A stretch of DNA of 64,000 bases from Buddleja alternifolia. Taxonomy: Eukaryota; Streptophyta; Magnoliopsida; Lamiales; Scrophulariaceae. The translations under genes were made by a program, and so were the position numbers. Shown piece after piece: positions 12,533 to 22,965 of the stretch. A model generated the notes under the pieces. The model saw only the letters and a list, made by a program, of their open reading frames with translations. It did not search any database and had not been told where the DNA came from. The stretch covers positions 18,806,195 through 18,870,194 of the forward strand of contig CM033394.1 in assembly GCA_019426215.1 (NCBI GenBank). The letters run 5' to 3'. Position 1 is the stretch's first letter, and the number at the start of each line of letters is the position of its first letter.

Positions 12533-13474
12533 TGACACAACAAAAATCCTAGCAAGAGAACTAGGTCGCGTAAGTAGTAAAGTGGATTTCTAAGTCCGGG
12601 GTTATCGTATCCGCAGGGACAACTATAATCTAAGTACCAAGACTACTATATTACTCAATTCTAAGTTAAATCGGTCGATAGAAAGGTTGATTAAGTAATT
12701 AATAAATACAAGAAAATAAACTAAGGCAACGTCACACCAAATAAAGGGAGGAATAAATAGAGAGAAGCGATCAAGGCACATGGTTCAACCAATTATGCAT
12801 TTCGATTGTGATTTAGGTTCTATTGGATTATTAGATTGATTTAGCTAAGGCGAAATTCCCTAACGTACGTACCACCCAATCTCTTGGCATAGCAACCCTA
12901 CCCTTGTTAACGATTTCCTATATATCTCTATATGAAAACCCGATTAACGAGGATGCATTTAAGGTCTAGGAATTCCCCACGTGAATGGAAAGCCACCTAA
13001 AGAAACCGAGTCTATCTCTAGTCGGTTTAACTATAGGGTATTCAATGTTTATATCTTCCCTAGGTTATTATCTCTCGATCTCTAACCTAGGCATTTTATC
13101 AAACACTTGGTGATCAAGCAAATGTAGCATTGAGATCAAATATTGAATACATAGCTAAAACCAAAATTAATCCAATAAACACCAACAATTCAACAATCAA
13201 AATAACATAAATGGCCTATCCATGGCCTCAATCAAACAAGTTTAGCTCATATTCATGTCAAAAGTGCAAATATAAATCATACAAGTCATAGGAGATTTGA
13301 ACAAATTCAAGAAACAAATATGTAAAAACTCCCTAATTCTTGTAGAGATGTGGATTCCTTGTTGAATTCTCCATGTTTTGACCTTCAATCTTCTCTTCTA
13401 AGCTCCCTCTCTCTCTATTTTCGTGTGGTTGCTGATATCTATGGTGAGTTAGGGTAAAAAATGGCTAAAAGGGG

Positions 13475-13482
13475 TATTTATA
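13475..13482 (-). promoter_or_regulatory. TATA box of the Athila-type LTR (left copy)
   Basis: TATTTATA on the + strand is TATAAATA on the sense strand. It lies just downstream (in sense) of the four-fold palindrome array, a position fitting an LTR core promoter. The copy in the right-hand LTR is at 17897-17904. Confidence 0.6.
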
Positions 13483-13498
13483 GACCAACCCGCTGCCT

Positions 13499-13590
13499 CG
13501 AACGCCGCGGCGTTCGCTTGTTGAACGCCGCGGCGTTGGCTACTGCATGTGAACGCCGCGGCGTTCGCTTGTTGAACGCCGCGGCGTTCG
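13499..13590. repeat. Four-copy GC palindrome array in the left LTR
   Basis: The 14-bp perfect palindrome AACGCCGCGGCGTT occurs at 13501-13514, 13524-13537, 13552-13565 and 13575-13588, with spacings of 23, 28 and 23 bp. Three of the four extend to GAACGCCGCGGCGTTC. The array lies directly upstream of the TATA box in sense orientation. Confidence 0.95.
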
Positions 13591-14126
13591 TCCCCTGCTG
13601 CTCCAGCCAGTTTTGGTAAACTTCGCATAACTTTCTCTACCGATGTCGGAATTCACTGATTCAAGTTGCTGTAGAATCCTAAAACAAAGATCTACAACTC
13701 TCCAGAAGACACTAGGGCCGAAATCAAACGTTAAAGATGACAAAATTGTCTCACAAGTACTGAATGAGAAAACTCCATCGTAAGACGTCTCTTCCGATGA
13801 CGTTTTCACCTCCTTCCCTACATATCTGATCTTTGTCTTCAACATAAGAAATGTACCTTTGCCTCTTATCTTTCCATTGGTATAAGAAGTGTGTAATTTG
13901 GACATGGGTAGAGAAATCTATTCCATAAACTCTAGCACTGCGCAGACAGTTTGTATCTTTATGCATGATTTATCTTCAATTCTTGTTCTTTTCTCCAAAT
14001 GATATGTTATTCTAGAAAATATGAGAGAACAAGGGTCCAAGCATCATATGTCATCAAATTATCATGAAAAAAATCAAAACCAAGTCAATAAACGGGGGAA
14101 AACTAGTGTAAAAATAACATATATCA

Positions 14127-14143
14127 ACTACCCCCAAACTTAG
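14127..14143 (-). other. Polypurine tract of the Athila-type element
   Basis: ACTACCCCCAAACTTAG on the + strand is the reverse of CTAAGTTTGGGGGTAGT. This G-rich polypurine primer directly borders the 3' LTR, as expected for this lineage. Confidence 0.85.
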
Positions 14144-15689
14144 CTTTGATCGTCCTCGATCAAATACAATCAAGCACACACATGAAGATTGAAATTTTCA
14201 TTTGCCAATTCATACACAACAGCAAGCATTATATCTTCAAAATTGATTATGAAAAACTACACGATGCTTGTGAACATTCAACAATTTGAAAACCTCACAA
14301 AATCTTAGTTTCCATCCCTAAATCATGAACTCCCACGCCCATGTTCATGTCAAGAGCACACTTTAGACAAGATTATGCAAATCAATTGGAAAGTAAAGAC
14401 ATTGGAACAATTCAACATTCATTAACCCATCGGTGTGTATAAAATGCAAAAGTCACAATCAAAAGGTCTTTCCGGTTTGTAACGTAAGGCTAGGTGATGG
14501 CTAGGACCGGAAGATATGGATAAAGTGACTAAGTCAAGAGAGCCTATAACTCAAAATCATCAATCTAAATTCACAAATAGACTACATAAACTTTCACAAC
14601 TTATCACTTATCCCTTTTTCATTCTCTTTTGCTTTTCAACTTACAACCCCCAAACTTGTTTCTTTTCATATCGGGTTGTACACAGAATTCCAAGCCAAAT
14701 GATCAAAATGAGTGCCAAGATTCAAGCCTAGTCGAGAGCACAATTTTTTTTCATATATATATCTATCTCTCTCTCGACTATTTAGCCCATTGCTCAAGTT
14801 TTCATTTCATCCCCTTTTTTTACATAATACTTCAAACCTCCAATATCCCAACATGGCCAAAACATCACTATCTAACTCATATACATTCAAATCAAAACAA
14901 GGTGACTACCCATATTCAAGTCAAATGATATGAAGTTCTAAACTCTCTTGATTGGGTGCAAGACATTGTTTTTCTTTTAGGCTAGAAGGTGGTTGTCTTG
15001 GCATATGAAATAAAGACGAATGGTGGTTTCTAGTGTACTTAGCACACTCCATTCTTATCAATACGGCTCAAATCAAGGTCTAGAGATTATGCAATATAGA
15101 GAAGGCCAAAATGTAAGGCTAACAACAATGAAAGATGGCCTAAATCATTTTATGACTTCACAACATTAATACACACTTCAAAGTCAACAAAATTGAAAGT
15201 CCAAAGTTTTAAATCCTCAAAAAAATCACATAAGCATGACTAAAAAGGGCTTTCAAGTCACAACATATGACATGTTGACCACAGATAAGAACTTTGAACT
15301 TCGAGAGAGTAGAGATATTCAAACGCATTATGCTCTTATGCAAGGGTGCACCAATTCATGAATTCTATATCAACAAGGTTGTACCCCCAAACTTAAATTA
15401 AACATTGTCCTCAATGTTCATGAAATAAATGCAATGTAAGAGGGATAAGCGATACAACCCTGAAATGGAGAGAAACGGAGGGAGCATGGTGGTGGGCTCA
15501 TATCCCAGGATCAAACTGTGATCAAAACCTGAACGAGAGAAAACTCAAAGGAAACCATATCAAAACGAGTTAAGGGGGAGGGAAACAAAACGAGGGCACA
15601 AAAGAAAAGAAAGAAAGCAATAAAAGAAACTTGGGTTGCCTCCCAAGAAGCGCTTGTTTATAGTCATTAGCTCGACTCCCTTGCACTGC
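14144..15689 (-). other. Non-coding interior of the Athila-type element
   Basis: No gene is seen in this 1.5 kb. It holds two further copies of the 11-mer AAGTTTGGGGG (complement at 14647-14657 and 15384-15394), identical to the core of the real polypurine tract at 14131-14141. The short frames at 14516-14933 (+) are AT/CT-rich and show no domain. Confidence 0.7.
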
Positions 15690-16145
15690 TCATGGTGGAT
15701 CATAAGGAGCAATGCCAACTTTGTATGGATGAGCCTTTTTGTGCTTTTTCCAGTTACGTAGAGGCTTTTCCTCTCCAACCTCTATCACACAACCTAAAAG
15801 AATTAGAAGTGAGCATAAGGTCTCATTCAAAAATACATAATTGAAATGTAAAGATGAAAGTTTAAGAGGAAGTGACGAAGAATCATCAATGGATGATTGC
15901 AACTCATATGCGGCTGTCCCATACTCCCCTAGCCTTGGTTTTGACAACTCAAATGGTGGTTCATCCAAGTGATTTATATATCCTTTGATTTTCTCATTCT
16001 CGATCGTAGTATCACTTGGGTTCTCAAAGTACGCATCGAATGGATCACTAGAGTTGTAAACCTTGACTTCAACCTCCTCCACTCTATCTCTCTGGTTATT
16101 GATACAATTTTGTAAGAATTCGAGAGATATGGTGGTAGGCGACAT
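15690..16145 (-). CDS. Pre-RT linker-like reading frame of the Athila-type element
   Basis: A 151-residue frame beginning MSPTTISLEF. It contains a PPFELSKPRLGEYG stretch, SLPLKLSSLHFNYVFLNET and a basic NWKKHKKAH segment. This order resembles the linker between protease and reverse transcriptase in Athila/Tat elements, which typically reads like LKPLPSHLKYAYL followed by LKKHKKAIGW. No RT follows; the frame ends where RT would begin. It starts 17 nt after the stop of the gag-like frame and in another frame. The match is from memory of the family, so the assignment is tentative. If correct, the element is a deletion derivative that kept the edge of pol. Confidence 0.5.
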   Translation of the reverse strand: MSPTTISLEFLQNCINNQRDRVEEVEVKVYNSSDPFDAYFENPSDTTIENEKIKGYINHLDEPPFELSKPRLGEYGTAAYELQSSIDDSSSLPLKLSSLHFNYVFLNETLCSLLILLGCVIEVGEEKPLRNWKKHKKAHPYKVGIAPYDPP

Positions 16146-16162
16146 TGGGTTCTTGAAGATTT

Positions 16163-16843
16163 CTAATGTTCTTTCTTGGCCATGTCTGGGAATGGTTTCA
16201 AAATCTCTTTCTTCAATCGTGGGTGCTCAGGTGCTTTTACCTCAATTTTGATACACATGGTTTCTGGAGGTGGTTCTTCTTCAGTGATAGGGTGTAGACA
16301 TTGCTGTTCTAAATCAAAACCTTGTTCAACTTCTATATTGAGGGATGCCTCATTCTCTTTGGTGCTACTCTCCATGGTGCAAGGCGTTCTCTCCTTCCAT
16401 AAGTTGACTGCTTGATTTACTAGTCTTGCCACTTCCTTTCTACGAGCTTCCGACTCCTTTCTACGAGCTTCTGACTCCTCGAAACTTGTTTCTGCCTCCT
16501 TTATGCTAGCTTGTACCCATACACTAAATTTATTTCCCAAGGCCTCAATTTTAGACCTCGTCTCTAGCTCCTGTTGATGAAAACTATCATGTTGTTGGTA
16601 AGGAAGGCTACCGGCATGGTCAAACCCCGATGAAAGTATCATTGCATCATTGTTGTAACTCCATGTTGAGCTTGGATGATTTATCCAACCGGGATGTATC
16701 ATGTTATTTTGACATGTTGAGCTTGGGTGATTTATCCAACCGGTATGGTAGGTGGGCTCATAGGATTCCATTTGCATTGAGCTTGATGTGGTGATTGATG
16801 AATCCATATCCTGACATGGCCATTGTAAGTTATAAGCACTCAT
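16163..16843 (-). CDS. Gag-like coiled-coil protein of the Athila-type element
   Basis: A 226-residue frame that starts about 110 bp inside the right-hand LTR and primer-binding site, the usual place for gag. The N-terminal third is Ser/Tyr/His-rich and contains a duplicated phrase around GWINHPSST. The middle (about residues 90-145) is a strong coiled coil with two tandem ESEARRKE units. The C-terminal part is acidic. I see no zinc knuckle and no capsid motif that I can name. It could be a reduced gag or a structural protein specific to such non-autonomous elements. The start at 16843 is the first ATG of the frame. It is probably expressed from the LTR promoter at 17897. Confidence 0.55.
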   Translation of the reverse strand: MSAYNLQWPCQDMDSSITTSSSMQMESYEPTYHTGWINHPSSTCQNNMIHPGWINHPSSTWSYNNDAMILSSGFDHAGSLPYQQHDSFHQQELETRSKIEALGNKFSVWVQASIKEAETSFEESEARRKESEARRKEVARLVNQAVNLWKERTPCTMESSTKENEASLNIEVEQGFDLEQQCLHPITEEEPPPETMCIKIEVKAPEHPRLKKEILKPFPDMAKKEH

Positions 16844-16930
16844 ATCTTCAAGAACTAGAAATATACAAAATAAAAAATTGACTTAAGCTCAGAACGAATA
16901 AGAGAATCTCAATATTAGATACCATAGTTG

Positions 16931-16948
16931 TCCCCGGCAACGGCGCCA
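16931..16948 (-). other. Primer-binding site, Asp tRNA
   Basis: TCCCCGGCAACGGCGCCA on the + strand equals the 3' end of plant Asp tRNA with CCA. Its complement TGGCGCCGTTGCCGGGGA is the Athila/Tat primer-binding site. It lies six bases from the right-hand LTR and fixes the element's orientation. Confidence 0.93.
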
Positions 16949-16954
16949 AAAACT

Positions 16955-18549
16955 TGACACAACAAAAATCCTAGCAAGAGAACTAGGTCGCGTAAGTAGT
17001 AAAGTGGATTTCTAAGTCCGGGGTTATCGTATCCGCAGGGACAACTATAATCTAAGTACCAAGACTACTATATTACTCAATTCTAAGTTAAATCGGTCGA
17101 TAGAAAGGTTGATTAAGTAATTAATAAATACAAGAAAATAAACTAAGGCAACGTCACACCAAATAAAGGGAGGAATAAATAGAGAGAAGCGATCAAGGCA
17201 CATGGTTCAACCAATTATGCATTTCGATTGTGATTTAGGTTCTATTGGATTATTAGATTGATTTAGCTAAGGCGAAATTCCCTAACGTACGTACCACCCA
17301 ATCTCTTGGCATAGCAACCCTACCCTTGTTAACGATTTCCTATATATCTCTATATGAAAACCCGATTAACGAGGATGCATTTAAGGTCTAGGAATTCCCC
17401 ACGTGAATGGAAAGCCACCTAAAGAAACCGAGTCTATCTCTAGTCGGTTTAACTATAGGGTATTCAATGTTTATATCTTCCCTAGGTTATTATCTCTCGA
17501 TCTCTAACCTAGGCATTTTATCAAACACTTGGTGATCAAGCAAATGTAGCATTGAGATCAAATATTGAATACATAGCTAAAACCAAAATTAATCCAATAA
17601 ACACCAACAATTCAACAATCAAAATAACATAAATGGCCTATCCATGGCCTCAATCAAACAAGTTTAGCTCATATTCATGTCAAAAGTGCAAATATAAATC
17701 ATACAAGTCATAGGAGATTTGAACAAATTCAAGAAACAAATATGTAAAAACTCCCTAATTCTTGTAGAGATGTCGATTCCTTGTTGAATTCTCCATGTTT
17801 TGACCTTCAATCTTCTCTTCTAAGCTCCCTCTCTCTCTATTTTCGTGTGGTTGCTGATATCTATGGTGAGTTAGGGTAAAAAATGGCTAAAAGGGGTATT
17901 TATAGACCAACCCGCTGCCTCGAACGCCGCGGCGTTCGCTTGTTGAACGCCGCGGCGTTGGCTACTGCATGTGAACGCCGCGGCGTTCGCTTGTTGAACG
18001 CCGCGGCGTTCGTCCCCTGCTGCTCCAGCCAGTTTTGGTAAACTTCGCATAACTTTCTCTACCGATGTCGGAATTCACTGATTCAAGTTGCTGTAGAATC
18101 CTAAAAAAAAGATCTACAACTCTCCAGAAGACACTAGGGCCGAAATCAAACGTTAAAGATGACAAAATTGTCTCACAAGTTACTGAATGAGAAAACTCCA
18201 TCGTAAGACGTCTCTTCCGATGACGTTTTCACCTCCTTCCCTACATATCTGATCTTTGTCTTCAACATAAGAAATGTACCTTTGCCTCTTATCTTTCCAT
18301 TGGTATAAGAAGTGTGTAATTTGGACATGGGTAGAGAAATCTATTCCATAAACTCTAGCACTGCGCAGACAGTTTGTATCTTTATGCATGATTTATCTTC
18401 AATTCTTGTTCTTTTCTCCAAATGATATGTTATTCTAGAAAATATGAGAGAACAAGGGTCCAAGCATCATATGTCATCAAATTATCATGAAAAAAATCAA
18501 AACCAAGTCAATAAACAGGGGAAAACTAGTGTAAAAATAACATATATCA
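16955..18549 (-). repeat. 5' LTR of the Athila/Tat-type element
   Basis: 1595 bp, collinear with 12533-14126 over its whole length with only a few differences. It carries the same palindrome array (copies at 17923, 17946, 17974 and 17997) and TATA box (17897-17904). Transcription would run leftward into 16843. Confidence 0.95.
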
Positions 18550-18814
18550 GAATTACCAAATGTAACTTCTCTCTCGTACACAAAACTCGCGTCCGCAATT
18601 AATGAATTCATGGCTGAGATTAAGTCTCTTTACACGTGTCTAAATCCTACAGAGACTAGAGAACACAAGTTTCAAAAATTCATTATTGTGTCATTTAAAA
18701 CACAATTTGTGCAGAAAAATCATTCACTTTCACTCAAAGCTTTCTGCAAATCTTACTTTCTCTCTCTCTCTCTCAAAGCAAAAAGAAAATCACAATGCAT
18801 TTCTTTCACTAAAA

Positions 18815-20995
18815 ATGGCACCAAAGAAATCTTCTGCTACTTCCACCGAGCCTACCATCAAGGTTACTAAAGGCCTTGTTGTCAATTGGAAATTTCTTTA
18901 TGAACATCCTCATATCAACCTGACAGATATGATGGACATGGTAGTTAAGGCTGGGCTTAAAACTTTCTTGACTCAATATTCCTATCTGTTTCTGACGGAA
19001 GTTGACACCTTCTGGAAAACTGCTAAACTCTCAAAGGACAGGAAGTCTATCTCTTGTCTAATTCCTCTATCCAAGATGGAGCCTTCCAAGAAATTTATTT
19101 TGTCTGCTGCCTCCATTGCCAAAAACTTCAATCTCCCAAATGAGGGTAAGACATTGGACTGCGTTACTTTGGATCAAATCAAGAAAGCATGGACAACCAT
19201 GAGTGCGTACGACGGTGTACCCTACATAGTATTTCGAAAAGAAAGAACTGGTATCCAAATACCGACTGTTGGCTGATTTCTGTAGCAAGATCATAGAATG
19301 CAGAGTGGGTACCTTTGATAAGGTAAACCCAGTCTAATTTCAGATGATGACGGCGATACTCCTCAACATCAAGATCAACTAGAGTGAGTATATTTTTGGA
19401 AGGTTTCTGGATTGTTTAAGCACCCCGAATAAACCTTATGGACTTGTTCTGAGTGACCTACTATACAACTCAGAGTGTATATACTCGTCTGGTCAACCGC
19501 TGAATAAGACCAAGTTGCTGGGAAAAAGGATTCTGGGTAATCTCTTCAATCCTCCCAAAGTTGGTGGTGCTGCTAGGCCACTATCTGAGTGTCAGGAAGT
19601 ACGTCAAGCGTCCAATGAGGAAGCTGAGCGTCCAGTTCTAGAAGAAGGCGTGAAGCGTCCGGCTGCAACAAAGAAGAGGGCTCCCAGAAAGCCCAAGGCT
19701 CAAGTTGTTCCCTCTCCCCAAAAGAGTGACGAGGAAACTGATGAGGATGCAGAGGACAAGTTACCTCTCAAGCGGAGAAAGCTGGAAGGCATTATTAAAC
19801 AAATAGACTTTGAGGAACCAGTTGTTGCTCCTCCCGCTCAAAAGCTCACGTTCATTGAAGGAATCAATGTAAAGAAGATCTTTAAGCGTCCCAGGACAAG
19901 CAAGCGCCAAGCTGCATCTGTTCCTGAGAAGCCTGAGGCGGTCGAGCCAAGCTCTCAAGCTGCTGCTGTTGAGCTAAGCGCTCAAATTGCGGATGAGCCA
20001 AGCGCTCAAATTGCTGTTGAGACAAGTTCTCAGGGTAAGTTTATTTCTTCCCACAGCATTTCTATTCCTACATCTGTATTGCAGCTTTAGTTCCAGCTGT
20101 TGTTGAAGCATCAACAGACGTCCACTTAAATGTTGAGATGACAGAAGTTGTGGCTATTGCTAAAGACGTTGCCGCAGAAGCTGCTGCAATTGCAACTGAG
20201 GAACCTGCTCCCAAAGAGGTTCAAACATCAATTCCTGTTCTGACTATAACAGAAGCACGCTCAGAGGGTCAGAGCATTGTTGAAGACGTTACAAAGCCAA
20301 GGCACTTCTTCAAGCTAGACACGCTGAAGACAATTGATCATTCAATCAATTATATGCCCCCAGCGCTCGAAGAAGATTTTATTCCTGCAGGCTATAATGA
20401 AGAAAGATACATTGCTGCTGAGAATGAGATTGCCCTGCTGATTGACACTGACAATAAGATCAGGAATATAGTGTCAACTGCTAGGCAAGGAGGTAGAACT
20501 TCTAGGTACAATGTGGATTTGGCCTACTACCTAGACTATGGGCACAGTAAGTCAAATGGTCTTGCTCTGAGAGACTACAACATCAGAGTATAAGATCCTT
20601 TTCACCCAGAGTTTCTCAACCCTTCCGAGAAATTCTTAAACAGAGAAGGTTACACATATTTTCCTCTTATAGCAAACAGTGCTGAGAATAAGAAGTCTGC
20701 CAATCCTCTTCAACTGTGGAAGAATAAAGGGGTTCATGCCTGTGAGCGTCTCGAATCTCTGAAGGATTTGCTCCAGACTGAAGCTGATGCATACTTTAAC
20801 AGCGTCTGGCATGCCAACTATCAGACTGGTAGATATCGCTTTGAATCTATTAGAGATATTCATCATGAAGGCATTCGAGCTATGGTCAATGCTGGACCAG
20901 ACTACTGTTTAACTGAAGTCAACTGGGTCGAAGCGTATGTGGGTCATCGATATACTTTCATAGAATTAGTTCAAGCTCCCCACTTATTTAGCATA
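18815..20995 (+). pseudogene. Envelope-like region of the Sirevirus
   Basis: This lies downstream of RNase H where Sireviruses carry their third, envelope-like frame. The ATG at 18815 opens MAPKKSSATST and a well-folded-looking N-terminal part to 19276. There a frameshift occurs, with stops near 19340 and 19380. From 19515 a Lys/Pro/Glu-rich linker follows, with KKRAPRKPKAQ, the acidic DEETDEDAED, the basic KRRK and repeated Ser-Ala-Gln phrases. A 50-nt GT-AG interval (20035-20084) separates it from the C-terminal part (20138-20995), which has a stop at 20591-20593. I see no clear signal peptide or membrane segment, so an envelope role is by position only. The 3' end is lost. Confidence 0.65.
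20035..20084 (+). other. Possible short intron in the envelope-like region
   Basis: GGTAAGT at the left and TTGCAG at the right bound 50 nt. Leaving it out brings the frame before (codons starting at multiples of 3) into the frame after (20138 frame). An alternative AG at 20090 also fits. The length is below the usual plant minimum, so it could equally be a deletion-caused frame break. Confidence 0.35.
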
Positions 20996-22383
20996 GGCGT
21001 GGAGCGTATCATGTCCAACAGAGTACGATTCCTTCTTTCTGCTACTCCATTGAGTTGTGGGGTAGATGGAGGAGTTAGTTATAATACTATGCCTTGTTCT
21101 TTTAAGAACTCATCAAACTCTCCACTCATGTATTCGCTACCTCGATAGGATCTCAGTGTCTTAATACTGTGCCTAGTTTGTTTTTCAGTCAAAGCTTTGA
21201 ATTCCTCGAACCATTCAACGGCTTCAGAATTATAATTTATCTTATAAACTAGACCATACCTAGAGTGGTCATCTGTGAAGGTTATAAAGTACTGAAAACC
21301 TCCAAGGGTCGCATCCTTGAGGGGCCCACAAACGTCAGTGTGGATAAATCCTCAAACTTCATTTGCCCTTTCTAAATGTCCAGTGAACGGTGACCTAGTC
21401 ATCTTGCCTTTGAGGCACGACTCACTAGTCGGATATGGGTCAGACCTACGTGGACCAATGAGCCCGCATTTTTTGAACTCGTGAATCTTAAATTCACCGG
21501 CATGTCCCAGTCTAAGGTGCCATATGAGTTTTTGGTTCATTCTATTCATACTACATTTTCTAGTCATAGTATTAACCATACATAGATTTCGAGCATTCAA
21601 ATAGTATAAACCATTAATTAAAGATGCAGAGCCAACACATTTATTTCCAAAATAAATATTGCAAAAATTCTGTTTAAAAGTAAACAAATATCCTTTCCTG
21701 ACTAATACAGGAATAGAAATAGTATTCTTGAGCCCATTGGGCAAAACAAGGCAATCATCTAACCTAATTTGATGTCCAAAAATTAATGCAACATAAGTAA
21801 TTCCAATGTGAGTCACAGTCATGCTGTGTTCGCTTCCTACATTGATCATCACTTCGTTCTCAACCAGCTTTCTACTTGTTTCCAAATCCTGGTTCAAAAC
21901 ACAAATATGAGCACTAGCTTCGGAATCTAGAATCCAAGAAGTAGAAATATGATCATAGAACAATTTGTTTCAAAAACTGAAAGTTCTATACCTGTTTTAT
22001 TTTCTACTTTCAGCTTCGGATAGTCACACTTCAAATGCCCTGCCTTTGGTCTTCCCAAAAGAATTTGTCACTCCCAGTTACTTCTTCTTCGTTTCTTCTT
22101 CTGGTTCTTTGAAGATTTAGTAGAAATGACCAAAGCAGCCTCTTTCGTCTTGGGGTCCATTTGTGATTGAGCATTTGTGAGTTTGTTCAAAAGACTCGAC
22201 AGTGAACACTCAATGTCTTTCATATTGAAATGCACTATGAATTGCGAAAAAGACTTAGGTAGTGATTGCAGAATGAGAACAGTCTGAAGATGGAAGTCCA
22301 TAGATAAGTCGAGGGCTTCCAATCTCTCAAACATGGAGATCATCTTCAAAACATGATCCCCAACTTTCTGCGTAACTCCAATT
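20995..22383 (-). pseudogene. Copia B: integrase, protease and gag remnant
   Basis: On the minus strand, 22349-22068 encodes the C-terminal part of gag (UBN2-like, ILQSLPKSFSQF). Then 21963-21352 encodes protease and gag-pre-integrase, and 21352-20995 a broken integrase core. The protease active site reads WILDSEASAH, with Glu for Gly. The zinc region keeps WHLRLGH, but its first Cys is Ser (TSESCLKGKM). In the core, the second catalytic Asp is Tyr (LRSYRGSEY), while the GVAERRNRT end is kept. Several stops are present. It ends abruptly on both sides: at about 20995 it abuts the Sirevirus, and at 22383 it abuts an LTR-end-like fragment. It is probably the other half of 3946-4782. Confidence 0.82.
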
Positions 22384-22630
22384 TATTTCATGCTTGTTTG
22401 GGCGCTCAGGCGTGGTTATGGCTGCGCTTGGGCATGGAAGTCCGATGCATATTTGCCTGAACTTGTTTTTATACGTCGTTTTTTTGCCCTTTCTTCAACT
22501 GTATCTACTTAAGGCCTGAAATCACTTAACACACGGATTAAATGCAAATGTGGCATGATTTAGGCGATAAATGAATCTAAAATATAAACACAACGGGCTT
22601 AAAAATACGTAAAAATGACTCTTATCAGGC
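22384..22630 (+). repeat. Possible Athila/Tat-type LTR end fragment
   Basis: About 250 bp that interrupts the gag of copia B. It ends ACGTAAAAATGACTCTTATCA, similar in style to the end of the Athila-type LTR at 14126 (GTAAAAATAACATATATCA). No second end or duplication was found. The call is tentative. Confidence 0.3.
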
Positions 22631-22965
22631 ACGAGCTCTCATTATCTAATAGTATTCAATTGGCACTCCTTGTCAGAGCATGTGTCATATAAGTGGAATC
22701 TTAATGCCCAATTAAGATTCCTCGACTTGCGAACCCCTTTAAGGGATCAAGTGACTCTTCCAGTGCTATATTCTTTTTCTATAAGGAGTGGAAAGTCCTC
22801 CTTGATACACATGGACTGTCTGTTCAATACTTGTTATTGCCATATAGATTTATATGAATAAAAGGATAATTGCCTTTCTATAAATAGAACAAAACGTTTC
22901 TACAATATAATGAAGTGCCCTATACTATCTATTTCCTCGTTGACATCGAGGGCACACACTTAACA
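22631..22965 (-). repeat. Copia LTR fragment
   Basis: This matches the right-hand 330 bp of the copia LTR family (compare 25830-26169 and 45220-45534), including the TGCCCAATTAAGATTC phrase and the GAGGGCACACACTTAACA end. The rest of the LTR is missing, and no polypurine tract follows, so it is a truncated copy. Confidence 0.8.

Larger units (their letters stand above)
12533..14126 (-). repeat. 3' LTR of the Athila/Tat-type element
   Basis: 1594 bp, TGACACAACAAAA...TATATCA. I found only four differences from the partner LTR by eye: 13352 g versus c at 17774, c at 13685 versus a, a missing t near 13758, and g at 14094 versus a. Open frames inside it (for example 13540-13905 minus) recur in the partner LTR and have no recognisable domain, so I do not call a gene. 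Confidence 0.95.
12533..18549 (-). mobile_element. Non-autonomous Athila/Tat-type gypsy element
   Basis: Two nearly identical LTRs (12533-14126 and 16955-18549) flank a 2.8-kb interior. A perfect 5-bp duplication GAATT lies at 12528-12532 and 18550-18554. The primer-binding site is the complement of Asp tRNA, as in Athila/Tat elements, and sits left of the right-hand LTR, so the sense strand is minus. No RT, RNase H or integrase is present; only a short gag-like frame and a pre-RT linker remain. It would need enzymes supplied in trans. It is inserted in the Sirevirus between pol and the envelope-like region. Confidence 0.93.
4783..20995 (+). mobile_element. Sirevirus-type (SIRE/Maximus) copia element, 3'-truncated
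   Basis: The order is 5' LTR, initiator-Met primer-binding site, gag with long C-terminal extension, protease, integrase, RT, RNase H, a spacer with a polypurine tract, and an envelope-like region. A region downstream of RNase H in a copia element is characteristic of the Sirevirus lineage. The 3' end is lost at about 20995, where minus-strand copia integrase takes over, and no 3' LTR is present. An Athila/Tat-type element is nested at 12533-18549. All reading frames carry stops or shifts, so the copy is dead. Confidence 0.85.

Noticed and set aside
13540..13905. 121-residue minus frame in the left Athila-type LTR
   Set aside because: Present in both LTRs, with frames interrupted differently in the two copies (17962-18201 and 18180-18389), and no domain.
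16931..16948. Apparent 3' end of an Asp tRNA gene
   Set aside because: Only the last 18 bases of the tRNA are present, next to an LTR; it is the primer-binding site of the Athila-type element.
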